A DNA stretch of 64,000 nt from Tenrec ecaudatus (lineage: Eukaryota; Chordata; Mammalia; Afrosoricida; Tenrecidae): positions 49,012,001 through 49,076,000 of the forward strand of contig NC_134539.1 in assembly GCF_050624435.1 (NCBI RefSeq), given 5' to 3'. Both the position numbers and the translations under genes were made by a program. The first letter of the stretch is position 1. Every line of letters begins with the position of its first letter. The notes under the pieces were generated by a model. The model worked only from the letters and a program-made list of their open reading frames with translations, had not been told where the DNA came from and did not search any database. Shown in pieces: positions 11,279 through 21,605 of this stretch.

Positions 11279-11746
11279 CAGTGGTTCTCAACCTTCCTCA
11301 TGCCACGACCCTTCCTCATGTGGTGGTGACCCCTCAACCATAAAATTATTTTCGTTGCTACTTGATAACTGTCATTTTGCTACTGTGATGAACCATAATG
11401 TAAATATCTGATAAGCACGATGTTTTTTCATTGTTACAAATGGAACATAGTGAAAGCATAGTGATGCATCACAAAAACAATATATTGTGAAATGTTTATT
11501 TCTAATGACAAATAAATGAAATTTTGTCTGGAAGCATGGTGTAGCCTGGGGGACAGTCTTCACACCGGGTGCTCCTATGTGGGCGTATCTGCATGTGGGC
11601 AGACCTGCCTGGAGACGGATAGAGGAGCGGTGTCTCGGTTCCTAAGAACACTGGAAATATGTGTTTTCCGATGGTTTTAGGCGACTCCTGTGAAAGGGTC
11701 GTTGGACCCCCCACAGGGGTCGCAACCCACAGGTTGAGAACCACTG
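11279..11746 (+). mobile_element. SPIN-type hAT transposon (non-autonomous, 468 bp)
   Basis: It begins CAGTGGTTCTCAACCT and ends AGGTTGAGAACCACTG, a perfect 16-bp inverted repeat. Subterminal 'gacccctcaaccataaaatt' and 'ggggtcgcaacccacaggtt' blocks match SPIN elements as I remember them. Imperfect 8-bp TSDs (TTCTATGT / TGCTAAGT, 6 of 8) fit hAT insertion. No transposase is encoded, so this is an internally deleted copy. Confidence 0.8.
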
Positions 11747-12377
11747 TGCTAAGTGTAGATGAGGAACTGCCCCCCAGCCTGATGTCTTCCTGCTTACCCG
11801 TGTTGGCACTGGAGAATGCACTCGGTTTTATCCCCAGGCAGGGCCGGAAGGAAGGACAGAAGGGAGGGAGGGAGGGAGGGAGGAAACTTGCTTTGGGGAG
11901 TTGGGCCATGCTTTCCCTACTTGTCCCCACAACTCCAGAAAGAAAATATTCATAAAACAGTGTTGTCATTCTGGAAAGTCATATCAAATCCCTGAACTAA
12001 CTGGATATACATTTCCTTTTAATTTAACAAAATAGTTCGTAAGTGGCTGCCACACAGTGGCTTTCAAGACAGGAAGAAAGGGGGAGGAGAGGCATCGCTC
12101 CCCACCCAGCAAAGTGGAAGTCCCCCAGGAACTCCTGAGCAGACTTCCGCCAGGCGAACAGACCAGCACTACCCCTCCTCCATCCCCCCACGGTAGCCGG
12201 GAGCTTGATGCTCAACATGGCCAGCACCTGCGGAGAAGAGGGTTTTAGGTGGAGTCCACCTGACACTTCCCCATGAGTAGCTCCCTGGTTTTGAAAAATA
12301 AGAGCATTGAGAAGGAAACTAGTTCCACTCATGATTAAAACATATCATAAAGCTACAGAAATCTAATAGACATGAAA
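11747..12377. other. Unassigned sequence with a GGGA repeat
   Basis: A (GGGA)n tract lies at about 11861-11884. The rest shows no recognised gene or repeat. Confidence 0.4.
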
Positions 12378-12550
12378 AGAGCCCCGGTAGGACACTGACT
12401 AAGCTCTTGGCTGCTAACTGAAAGGTCAAAGGTTCAAGGCCATCTGCTGCTCCGTCGATAAAGCTGTGACAGTCTGCTACTTGATGGGGCAGGTCTGCTC
12501 CCTCTTACAGGTTTGCTGTCGCTAGCACTGACTCAACAGCCGCAGGAACA
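12378..12550 (+). repeat. AfroSINE copy
   Basis: The head 'agagccccggtagg', the box-B-like 'aaaggtcaaaggttcaagg', the middle 'gctgctccgtcgataaag' and the tail 'cactgactcaacagc' are in order. The element is moderately diverged. Confidence 0.7.
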
Positions 12551-12646
12551 GAAAAGAAGAATTAGCCAAGAAGCAGATCCTGGTATCTATAATGCAATGT
12601 ATGGATATTGAAAGCCATCAGAAATTAATGAGAAATGGGAGCAGGT

Positions 12647-12711
12647 TTCAAAAAGTTCATGGAAAAATGGAATGAAACGATTACTGCAATTTGCCCACCA
12701 ACTTTTTAAAG
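12647..12711 (+). mobile_element. Short MITE-like palindromic element
   Basis: About 65 bp with inverted ends: TTCAAAAAGTTCATGG on the left, and on the right the complement of CTTTAAAAAGTTGGTGGG. The size and A/T-rich ends resemble mariner-derived miniature elements. The family name is uncertain. Confidence 0.35.
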
Positions 12712-12744
12712 CTCCTCATTGAAAGCTCACTGCTAGTTGCGCCA

Positions 12745-12895
12745 TCTACCCTGTAGGACAGAGAGCTGCCCCGGTGGATTTCCAAGACGACAGCTCTTCA
12801 TGGGAGCAGAAAGTCTCCTCTTCTCCCACTAAGTGGCTGGTGGCAGCTAACGCCCAGCTCACCACCCACGATGTCCCAGGGATCCCCACATAGGG
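12745..12895 (-). repeat. AfroSINE fragment, antisense
   Basis: Antisense SINE blocks 'ctaccctgtaggacagag', 'ctgccccggtggatttccaag', 'gagcagaaagtctcctc' and 'agtggctggtggcagc' are present, with a degenerate tRNA-like end. Confidence 0.6.
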
Positions 12896-12993
12896 TGCTG
12901 GGAAAATTAGCTGCCTTTACAAAGAAAATACATTCTTACCGCACACCATGCAGCAACACAAATGGCATATGAATAACACAAGAAGTCAAACCA

Positions 12994-13210
12994 AAGGTAA
13001 TCAGTTATCACTATCAAGGGATCATGAGAGTGGGAAGTTGGGGGAGGGAGGGGAAAAAGAGGAGCTGATACCAAGGGCTCAAGTAGAAAGAAAATGTTTT
13101 GAGAATGGTGATGGCAACAGATGTACAAATGCGCTTGATACAATGGGTGTATGGATTGTTATAAGAGCTATGAAAACACCCAATAAAATGATTTATGTAT
13201 ATTTAAGAAA
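12994..13210 (+). mobile_element. Short 5'-truncated L1 insertion
   Basis: This is the last 200 or so bases of the tenrec L1 3' UTR, including 'gagctgataccaagggctc', 'tgttataagagctatg' and 'caataaaatgattt'. An 11-bp TSD (AAGTCAAACCA) flanks it at 12983-12993 and 13211-13221. Confidence 0.8.
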
Positions 13211-13234
13211 AAGTCAAACCACTAAACTATAATG

Positions 13235-13550
13235 TTGCTCTCGAGTTGGTTCCAGTCAGCAACCCTAGCTATCTCGGATCGAGACTGTGTCCTGTCCCGT
13301 GCCAGCCTCACAGTCAGGGCTCTGTTGGAGCCCAGTGTTGGAACAAGACGTCAACCCGTTGTGTTGAAGATCGGCCTCTGTCTTACTGACACGGTACTCG
13401 ACCAAGCAGAATGTCCTTCTCCAAGAGCTGGTCCCTTTGGACAGCATGGCCAAAGGAGCAGCGCCATCTACACTTCTGAGGAACCTTTTGGCTGTACGTC
13501 TTCCAAGACAGATTTGTTGGTTATATTCAGACCCACCCTCAAATCAAGGT
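13235..13550 (-). mobile_element. RTE/BovB-type LINE 3' region, antisense
   Basis: Antisense blocks such as 'gttggagcccagtgttgg', 'atgtccttctccaagagctgg', 'gacagcatggccaaagg', 'gctgtacgtcttccaag' and 'acagatttgttgg' are the recognisable 3' coding part of afrotherian RTE elements. Stops and indels make it inactive. Confidence 0.6.
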
Positions 13551-13706
13551 TTGCAATACTGAAAATGTATTTACCAGGAAACAAGATAAATCATGTTAAA
13601 CTTGGGGAAGCCAAATGAAACACTGGTTAATGTTTGAGTTTCATTCCCAGGTGTCAGTCTTTTTCTGATTTCTTACCATGTCAGAGAAAGTTGATTTCCC
13701 CTAGAG

Positions 13707-13914
13707 CAGGGGTCCTCAAACTTTTTAAACAGGGGGCCAGTTCACCATTGGAGGGCTGGACTATAGTTTTTTAAAAAACTATGAACAAATTCTTATGCAC
13801 ACTGCACATATCTTATCTTGAAGTAAAAAAAGGGGGGCAAAAACACCCGGCAGGTGGGATCAATGGCCTCGGCAGGCCGCATGTGGCCCGCGGGCCGTAG
13901 TTTGAGGACCCCTG
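13707..13914 (+). mobile_element. Non-autonomous hAT element (OposCharlie-like), 208 bp
   Basis: It starts CAGGGGTCCTCAAACTTTTT and ends with GTTTGAGGACCCCTG, giving clear inverted repeats. A perfect 8-bp TSD (CCCTAGAG) lies at 13699-13706 and 13915-13922. The interior has 'gggccagttcacc' and 'ggccgcatgtggcccgcggg', which I associate with OposCharlie-like hAT families found patchily in tetrapods. No transposase is encoded. The family name is from memory. Confidence 0.75.
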
Positions 13915-13984
13915 CCCTAGAGAATCCTTCAGTAATGAGATAAATGTCTGTATTTATGTCACTCTGTGTACACCAAACATTCAC

Positions 13985-14205
13985 AAGTTCAACAGTTAGA
14001 GCATGAAGTCTTGGGTTAGAATCCCAACCCTGCAAGGTGCAGGCTGATAGCCTTGAATAAAGGCTTAACATCTCCAAACCTGTTGTATCACCTGCAACGC
14101 AGGGCTGTAATAACAACAATAGTTACATATCTACGACATAGGCTGCTCACAAAATGCCCTGTCCCACGGTAAGCACAGGATAGCGCTCATTCATCTAGTT
14201 AGTCA
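13985..14205 (+). repeat. MIR fragment
   Basis: The sequence 'cagttagagcatgaagtc', 'ttgggttagaatcccaacc', 'gcttaacatctccaaacc', 'gggctgtaataacaac' follows the sense order of the MIR SINE: box A side, box B, core, tail. Confidence 0.55.
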
Positions 14206-14359
14206 TATTATGTTTATAAAATGCCTAGGAAACCCAGAGAAATGTCCCTGCCTATCATTGTGTGATACAGAGAGGCCATCGAGAATGAAACAATGCATGG
14301 CTTCATTTAGAAATGCCCTCTTCTGCACTAGAGCACTGACACGACACACGACATTCCTC

Positions 14360-14858
14360 TAGTTCTTTAACGCTTCCCCCCCACCACTCTCATGACCCCA
14401 GTTCTACCTTACAAACTTGGCTAGACAGGAGCATGTACACGGGTACAGATGAGAGACCACAACCCATGAAGTCCAGGACAGACAAAGCCCTCAGGGACAG
14501 TAATGGGAGAAGGGGTACCATGAGGTTAGGGGAATGGTGGGGGACAAAGGGGGAACCTATCCCAACGATCGACGTATAACCCACCCACCCCCAGAGGGAT
14601 GAACAACAGAAACGTGGGTGAAGGGAGACAGTGGATGGTGTAATATATGAAAACAATAATAATTTATAATTTATCAAGTGCTCATGAGGATGGGAGAGGT
14701 AGGGAGGGGAAAAAGAGGAGCTGATACCAAGAGCTCAAGTAGAAAGAAAATGTTTAGAAAAGATTTGGTCAAAGATATACAAATGTGCTTGGTACAATTA
14801 ATGTATGGATTGTTATAAGAGCTCCCAATAAAACCATTGATAATAAATAAATAAATAT
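14360..14858 (+). mobile_element. 5'-truncated L1 3' end
   Basis: About 500 bases of tenrec L1 3' UTR, from 'ttcctctagttctttaacg' through 'gagctgataccaagagctc' to 'gctcccaataaaacc' and an A/T-rich tail of TAAA units. I could not fix its TSD with confidence. Confidence 0.7.
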
Positions 14859-14863
14859 GCATG

Positions 14864-15042
14864 ATTCTGAATATTAATTCTTGATTCTGGTCCCTTAGTC
14901 GGGGCTGCTGTCTTCCAAAGACAGGACTCCCCTTGGTCAGCTGAGTGCTTCCAGTGTTTCTTTATGCAGCTAAAAGCAGAGAGAGCAATAAAGAGCGACA
15001 AACTATTCTGAATTAATTATTAATACTTGATTCTGGTCCCTT
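14864..15042. repeat. Imperfect direct repeat flanking a 108-bp segment
   Basis: A 33-bp sequence at 14864-14896 recurs with a few insertions at 15005-15042. Both copies end in 'ttgattctggtccctt'. The segment between them includes 'agcaataaagagcg'. This could be a target duplication around a small insertion, or a local tandem duplication. Confidence 0.6.
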
Positions 15043-15045
15043 TTC

Positions 15046-15660
15046 TTTTGCATCCCCTTTATAACACAAGAATCAGCATATGACATATTATCATTATCAA
15101 CTTATTTTTTCTTCCCTTTAAAGTATGCCCTGAAGCTGTTTCCATCTGATTGTTTTTTCATCTTCCCACGCACAATAACTAATCTCTAATTACTTTCTTG
15201 TTTTTAAGACTCTGTCATTTACTTCTTTAAATGCTCCATGCAGCTCGTTTGCATCTAATACGCCGATGTCTGAAGTCTTCACATGATGCATTTGTGCAGA
15301 GTCGGCGAACACTGATAGTGACTTGTTTCCTGGAATGGTTGACATCGTTAATGAAAGATGCTTTCCTCCAGAGAGACTTTGTGTCAGGACCTGTGGGGGA
15401 AAGGGGTTAGTCACCTGCAGTGACTTTAAGGCCATTCCAAAGAGCTCAGTTAATTGAGAGCCCAACTAATCTCATTCTACTCGGCATGCACTTTAGGAAT
15501 TCAAGCCTGATGTAAAACACTGACACCACCGCTTTCCCTGTGTATTTCTGGTCATCGTCTCTCTCTATTTCGGCACCAATACTAATGTACTTATTGCCAC
15601 TTTGTGATGTAGTTTAATAAATAATAGGGAATGCCTTATCATATTCAAAAATGTCCAGGC
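15046..15660. other. Unassigned sequence
   Basis: No gene or repeat is recognised. A 91-codon minus-strand frame at 15465-15190 has no recognisable domain and no supporting splice context. Confidence 0.35.
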
Positions 15661-15671
15661 TCCTCACAACA

Positions 15672-16045
15672 TTTTTTTAATTCAAATATTTTTAAAAAGT
15701 ATTTAGGGGCTCTTACAGCTCTTATAACAATCCATACATCAACTGTATCACACATTATTTGTACATATGTCGCAATCATTATTTTCTGAACATTTACTTT
15801 CTATTTGAGCCCTTGGTATCAGCTCCTCTAATTCCCCTTCTTCCCCAACTCGTGACCCCTTGATAAATTGTAAATTATTATTATTTTCTTGTCTTCTATC
15901 AGCCACTGTCTCCCTTCCCCCATGATTTTTATAGTTCAGCCCCCTGGGGGGTGTGGTTACGTGCGATTGGTTCCCCCTTCCTCCTCTCCAGTTCCCACCT
16001 TCCACCTGCCCTCCTACTATTACTACTCCCATTCTTCAAAATAGC
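15672..16045 (-). mobile_element. 5'-truncated L1 3' end, antisense
   Basis: It reads, antisense, from 'ggggctcttacagctcttat' (the L1 3' end) through 'gagcccttggtatcagctcc' to 'tactactcccattcttc'. The poly(T) side is degraded. Confidence 0.7.
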
Positions 16046-16301
16046 ATTTTAATAAGCTCTTGAAGAAGCTAGAGAGTAATTACCAAGGTTAAACAAATGC
16101 TTTATCCTTATAATGCCATATCATTTTTCATAATTGTTTGCACTGGAAACGATTTCTAGGGGAAAAAATCTTAAAAAACAACAACAACCCATAAATACTG
16201 TTCAACAACAAAAAATTGTCCATGGACTTGTCCAAAGTGATACAATCTATAAGGACTTATAAGAAAGGTGTTGATAAAAGTGCATACAAAAAAAAAAGAA
16301 G

Positions 16302-16500
16302 CTCGTGGTCATCGGGTCCACTCTGACTCATAACAGACCCTCTGGCATAGACGAGAACTGACCTTTTGTGTTTCTGAGACTTTTGAGGTTGATGGAAGTA
16401 GACAGTATTGTTTTTCTCCCTTGGAAAGGCTAGCGGGTTTGAACTGCTGACCTCGTGGTTCACCTCTCAGTGTTTGGCCCAATAAATCACCAGGCTCCCG
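16302..16500 (-). repeat. AfroSINE copy, antisense
   Basis: Full antisense order: 'ggtccactctgactcataac' tail, 'gtgtttctgagacttttg' middle, 'gtttgaactgctgacctcg' box-B complement, and a 'caccaggctcc' head. Confidence 0.7.
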
Positions 16501-16539
16501 CTGCTTCGCAAACTCAATGCCAATACAAAGAGGAATCTG

Positions 16540-16722
16540 CTGGGGCCTTGGTAGTGTAGCCTTGGTCAGTAGTTCAAGCCCACCAGTTACTAGGGTCACC
16601 AGATGACACTGTCTCCTTCCCTAAGATTTACAGAATCAGAAACTTTTAGGGAGCAACTCTATGTTGCCCTATGGTCTCTATGACTCAGACAGTTAGCAGT
16701 TGGTGGTTGGTTGGTAGCTGTA
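16540..16722 (+). repeat. AfroSINE copy
   Basis: A diverged sense copy: 'ggggccttggtagtgtagcc' head, 'gtcagtagttcaagccc' box B, 'cagaatcagaaactttt' middle and 'ctatggtctctatgactcag' tail. It lies head-to-head with the antisense copy at 16302-16500. Confidence 0.6.
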
Positions 16723-17139
16723 AGATCCCAACATTGTACTACACGATCTAAAGACTTTGGTTATTTATAATGCCATTCAGAACACTCGAAGTGCTATGAC
16801 CTAACACAAGTATCTAACTCATTTGCGCAGCTCAGTGTTTCAGGGCCTAAGTTCAGAAAATTCCAAAGAATCTACCTGTATGCGTGCCAGAGGCCTGGAC
16901 AAGCCGCTGCAAGAGTCAGAAATAAGAAACACTCTCCTTAGAGCCCACTGACCCATCACATACTGTTAACAAATTCTGTTCCACAACAGAAACTGCCTGC
17001 CAAGCACTCTCTTTGTTTCTCCATCATTGTTTTCTATCAGATTGGACAAAGTTCCGAGGTGAAACTTACTGCATATTCACAAACAATTTAACAATCCTGA
17101 ACTGACATAATTGGAACCTTCCTGTTTTCTCCCCAGCAG
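16723..17139. other. Unassigned sequence
   Basis: I see no feature that I can support here. Confidence 0.4.
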
Positions 17140-17345
17140 TTTTGTTGGCATATAATTTACATATCATACAATTCAATTGTTCAATCACATCAAGAAGAGT
17201 TGGACACAATCAGTTTCAGAACATGTTCTTCAGACTCATCATTATCAGCTCACCATTTCTTCCCAGCCTCCCCTGCCATATCCCCAAGGGGCCCTTCATC
17301 CGGTTACTATCTCTATAGATTTACCTACTCTGGATTTCATGCACC
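17140..17345 (-). repeat. Old L1M fragment, antisense
   Basis: The order 'ggcatataatttacatatca', 'atacaattcaattg', 'ttcccagcctcccctgcc' and 'ctatagatttacctactctgg' matches the mammal-wide L1M region seen antisense to ORF2. Confidence 0.5.
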
Positions 17346-17364
17346 GAAAAACTTTAAAAGACAA

Positions 17365-18248
17365 CCAAACACATGGGAGCAAATGAAGGGGAAGGAAGAG
17401 TGGCGTGCACCTTGGTCCACCAAGCCTGGAGGATGATATCCCACTCAGAACAGCCAATGCACAGAGTGGACCATATGGCTGGCCCCACGATGAGACACGA
17501 CATCCCTCACTGACCCATGGCCCTACAGGGGACAACACTGGAGACACAGTGTCGGGATTGGCTTGGTCTGACCTCACCACACCAAGGCAAAACACTAAGG
17601 GCGTGGGGCAGAGCAGCGGGGGGAGCAGAGCAGGGAGCTCCTGAAGGAGTGCCAAGGATACACATTGGGGCCAGGGCATGGCACCCCATCATACTCGACT
17701 GGAGCATACTCCTATAGGTCAAAAAACAGACCTTGAACTAGTTACAGGTTTTTCTTTATTTTCTTTTATTTTTAAAATTAATTTTCTTTTTTGTTATTGT
17801 CATCGTTTTATTCTCTTTTGTCGCTTTGTTTTGCTATGTCTTGGTTTTTTTGAGTGCATATTATTATCTCTGCAGGTCTATATAGATAAAATAGGCTGGA
17901 TGAACAGTCTGGAGGAGAAAACAACGGGACCAATGGTTCCGGGGGAACATGGGAAAGGAGGAGGTGGGGGAAAGGAGGTGGTGTTGACCAACTCAGAGAC
18001 AAGGGAACAACAAGTGATCCAAAGTTAGTGGCAAGGAGGGTGTGAGCGGCCTAGTAGGGATTGGTCAAGGGCAATGTAACCGAGATAAATTACTGAAACT
18101 CAAATGAAGGCTGATCATGATAGTGGGAAAAGAGGAAAGAATAAGGAAATAGATGAAAGAACTAGGAGACAAAGGGCATTTATAGAGGTTTAAATACAGG
18201 TATCTACATATGTAAAATATATTTATATATGATGATGGGGAAATAGAT
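17365..18248 (+). mobile_element. Tenrec L1 3' UTR, 5' part (split by a solo LTR)
   Basis: The same L1 3' UTR as at 6767-8998, starting at 'gggagcaaatgaagggg'. It runs to 'gatggggaaatagat', where a solo LTR interrupts it. A candidate TSD pair (AAAAGACAACC / AAAAGATAATC) is weak. Confidence 0.75.
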
Positions 18249-18762
18249 TGAGTTAGTTAGTTTATTGTGCCAACCTGGCCGATAAACACATGTGGAATTA
18301 ATTGAAGGGCGGAGGGATAAATGGCTCAGTGCGCCTCACCTTGCAAGTTCTCGGGTTTCTTGCTTTGTGATGATTGCACCAGGGTGCAGCTGCCTTAGCA
18401 ATTCCCTGCTTCAGCTTGAAAGAATGACTTCCTGCAAGACATCCCCAAGGAGAAGCCACATGGGCCTACCACAATGCAGCCCTGGGTGCTGGAGCAGCCG
18501 TGTGGAGACCCCTGCCAGCACTGAGATGCTTGCACACTCACGGACTCAGCTTTCCTCCTGCAGTTGGCATCATTGTGTCTGTTTTGTGAGATGGAGGAGG
18601 ACTTTGTGGACTGTTGTCGGACATATGGGTTAATGTTGGACTTTTGGGCTTGGGCAGCACTGGGTTGGGATGTTCTCTTGATGCTCTCTTAACCTTTATA
18701 TAAAACTCTCTTATACATGAGTTGCTGTGGATTTGTTTCTCTAAAGTCCCCAAACTAATACA
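18249..18762 (+). mobile_element. ERVL-type solo LTR (514 bp)
   Basis: This element has TG...CA ends and a perfect 5-bp TSD (TAGAT) at 18244-18248 and 18763-18767. It lies cleanly inside an L1 whose sequence resumes directly after it. Diagnostic blocks are 'ttattgtgccaacctggc', 'atggctcagtgcgcctc', 'gccgtgtggagacccctgcc' and 'gatttgtttctcta'. The 5-bp TSD and end sequence suggest an ERV-L/MLT2-related family. There is no internal viral sequence, so it arose by LTR-LTR recombination. Confidence 0.8.
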
Positions 18763-19757
18763 TAGATCTATGTGCATATATTTATGGGTTTAGTATTAAG
18801 GTAGCAAATGGACATTGGGCCTCCGCTCAAGTACTTCCTCAATCCAAGAATACTTTGTTCTATTAAATGTCATCCCATGATGCACACCTTCCAGACACAA
18901 TCGCTGTAGACAAAGTGGTGCATAAGCAAATGTGGTGAAGAAAGCTGATGGTGCCTGGCTATCAAAAGATACAGCATCTGGGGTCTTAAAGGCTTGAAGG
19001 TAAACAGGAAGTCATCTAGCTCAGAAGCAACAAAGTCCACATGGAAGAAGCACACCAGCCTGTGTGACCATGAAGTGTCGAAAGGCAGGTATCAAACATC
19101 AAAGACCAGAAAAATCATACCATTGTAAATGAGGGGAAGTGCAGATTGGGGATCCATAGCCCATCTACAAGCAACTGAACATCCCCTTATAGAACGGTAG
19201 TGGAGAGATGAGCCAGTCAGGGTGCAGTGTAGCAATGATAAAAGAAACAAGTTTCCTCTAGTTCTTAAATGTTTCCTCCCCCTCCCCACTATCATGATCC
19301 CAATTCTACCTTAAATATCTGGCTAGACCAGAGGATGTACACTGGGACAGTTAGGAACTGGAGACATGGGGAATCCAGGGCAGATGACTCCTTCAAGATC
19401 AGTGGTGAAAGTGGTGATACCGGAGGGTGGAGAGAAGGTAGGATAGAAAGAGAGAATCGAGTATAAGGATCTACATATAACCTCCTCCCTAGGGGACGGA
19501 CAATAGGAAAGTGGGTAAAAGGAGACACTGGACAGTGTAAGGTAAGACAAAATATAATTTATAAATTATCAAGGGTTCACATGAAGGGGGAGCGGGGAGG
19601 GAGGGGAAAAATGAGGAGCTGATACCAAGGGCTTAAGTAGAAAGCAAATATTTTGAGAAGGATGTTGGCAACAAATGTGCTTGACATACAATGGATGAAT
19701 GTATGGATTGTGATAAAAGTTGTACAAGCCCCCAATAAAATGATTTTTAAAAAAGAT
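18763..19757 (+). mobile_element. Tenrec L1 3' UTR, 3' part (after the LTR)
   Basis: This continues the interrupted L1 from 'ctatgtgcatatatttatgg' through the 'gtcttaaaggcttgaagg' block to 'cccccaataaaatgattttt' and the A tail. Unlike the copy at 6767-8998, it has the 'aagaaagctgatgg' block only once. Confidence 0.75.
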
Positions 19758-19847
19758 AATCTAGAAAGGGCTTGAAAACTATGGCCTACCACATACATTT
19801 GTAAAGAAAAAAATATATCTAAAATTGAAAGCAAAAAAAAAAGAAAA

Positions 19848-19950
19848 AATGATGTCAACATACGTACAAATGTGCTTGACACAATGGATGTATATATGGA
19901 TTGTGATAAGAGCTGTACGAACCCCCAATAAAATGATTTTAAAAAACAAC
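19848..19950 (+). mobile_element. Very short L1 3' end
   Basis: About 100 bases of the tenrec L1 3' terminus ('acaaatgtgcttgacacaat' to 'cccccaataaaatgatttt'), preceded by an A-rich run. Confidence 0.65.
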
Positions 19951-20249
19951 TACCAAACAACAAACAAGAATAACAATAAAACAGATTTTAAACCCTTAAT
20001 TGAAAAGAGAGGAGAAAATATTAAAAACTAGGACAAATTTAAATAAATCATAAGTTAGATTGCTAAATTCTAACTTAACTGCATCTGCAACAATCCATTT
20101 CCCAAGGCATTCTGCATGTGAGCAAGGCTAGTCAGTCACATCACTGGTTCATGGTCAAAGGGGATTTCCCAGGCACTTTATTCACATGAATTTCCCCTTC
20201 ACTTATTTTTTTAACTGAAACAGCTTTAAACCTTCCTGTTCTTTGAAAC

Positions 20250-20981
20250 CGTCACAATCAGTTTGTCATCCTATCATGGCTTGTGTGTTGTTGTGAATCT
20301 CGAAGCTACGTCGCTGGTATTTCAAAGCCCACAGTGAATAAGTTTCATCAGAGCTTCCAAACTAACAGCAGGCTGTGAAGAAGAAACAGGCTGTCCAGTT
20401 CTGATGAATGAGCCGCTGAAAAATCTCATGAACAGAATCAAAGCAGTATCAGACAAAAACATCACGAGAAGCAGCAGCAACTTGTCAAATGAAATGTTTC
20501 AACAAGCTAATGAAGTACTGGAAGCACCTGCCGGTCTTTGCCAGGAAATTTGGGGGACAGCTGCAGAAGTTCACGCCTGACTCAGAAGAGGATGTAGAAC
20601 AAGGGATATCACTGCCGATGTTCGATGGATCTTGGCTCAAAGCAGAGGATACTAGAACTATGTTCACTTGTGTTTTTTGACTATCCTAAGGCATGCAGCT
20701 GTGTGGACCATCACAAACTATGGACAGCCTTGAGAAGAATGGGAACTCCACAACACTTCAGGGTCCTCGTGTGGAACTTGAATATGGATCAGGAGGCAGC
20801 TGGGTGAATAGAACATGGTTTAAAATCAGGGAAAGTGTGCACCGGGGTTGCATCCTATCGCCATTCTTAATCCATCTGAATGCTGAGCAAATACGCAGGG
20901 ACGCTGGATTACAGGAAGAAGAATGCAGCCGCGGGACTGAAAGAAGGCTTATGAATACCTGCGCTATGCATATGACAAAAC
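20250..20981 (+). pseudogene. RTE/BovB-type LINE relic: 5' region fused to the RT domain
   Basis: The first 230 or so bases ('tcatcctatcatggcttgtg', 'gaagctacgtcgctgg') match the 5' leader of afrotherian RTE elements. The endonuclease domain is missing. From about 20490 the plus strand translates as reverse transcriptase: a 'FDYPKACSCVDHHKLW' block (normally FSKAFDCVDHxKLW), then a degenerate 'RESVHRGCILSPFL' block (normally GKGVRQGCILSP). The catalytic YADD is read as YAYD, so the first catalytic Asp is lost. Frameshifts and stops add to this. The element is dead and is split at 20982 by an LTR. Confidence 0.7.
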
Positions 20982-20986
20982 CTTGT

Positions 20987-21497
20987 GTGTTGACCTGGGT
21001 ACTTTAGAGAAACAAATCCACAGAAACTCATGTATAAGAGAGAGTTTTCTATAAAGGTTAAAAAATTTCCCAACCCGGTGCTGCCCAAGCCGACAAGTCC
21101 AACATTAACCCATTAACCCATATGTCTGACACCAATCCACAAGGTCGTCCTCCATCTCACAAAACAGACACAATGATGCCGACTGCAGGAAGAAAGCCGA
21201 GTCAGTGAATGTGTAAGCATCTCAGCGCTGGCAGGGGTCTCAGCATGGCTGCTCCAGCACCCAGGGCTGCATTGGGGCAGGTCCATGTAGCTTCTCCTTG
21301 GCGATGTCTTGCAGGAATTGAGCCTTGCCAGCTGAAGTAGGGAACTGCTAAGGCAGCTGCTCCCTGGTCCAACCATCACAAAGCAAGAGACCCGAGAGCT
21401 AGAAAGGCGAGGCTCACCGAGCCATTTATCCCTCCGCCCTTCAATTAACCCCACCTGTGTTGATCGGCCAGGTTGGCACAATAAACTAACTACCTTA
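20987..21497 (-). mobile_element. ERVL-type solo LTR, antisense (511 bp)
   Basis: The same family as the LTR at 18249-18762, in reverse. A perfect 5-bp TSD (CCTTG) lies at 20982-20986 and 21498-21502. It inserted into the RTE reverse-transcriptase relic, whose sequence resumes after it. One terminal dinucleotide is mutated (TA for CA on the plus strand). Confidence 0.8.
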
Positions 21498-21502
21498 CCT
21501 TG

Positions 21503-21605
21503 CTTGCTGAAAGCACGGAGAACTTGAAGCACTTGCTGATGAAAGTCAAGGACTGCAGCCTTCCACGTGGATTACAGCCCAGTGTAAAGAAGACCCAAAT
21601 CCTCA
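21503..21605 (+). pseudogene. RTE/BovB-type LINE relic, continuation
   Basis: The sequence 'cttgctgaaagcacgg', 'gaacttgaagcacttgctg', 'gtcaaggactgcagcc', 'gtgtaaagaagacccaaatc' is the region just after the RT catalytic motif. It continues the relic interrupted by the LTR. Confidence 0.65.

Noticed and set aside
12647..12711. microRNA hairpin formed by the inverted repeat
   Set aside because: The palindrome fits a MITE better: A/T-rich ends and no mature-arm conservation that I can see.
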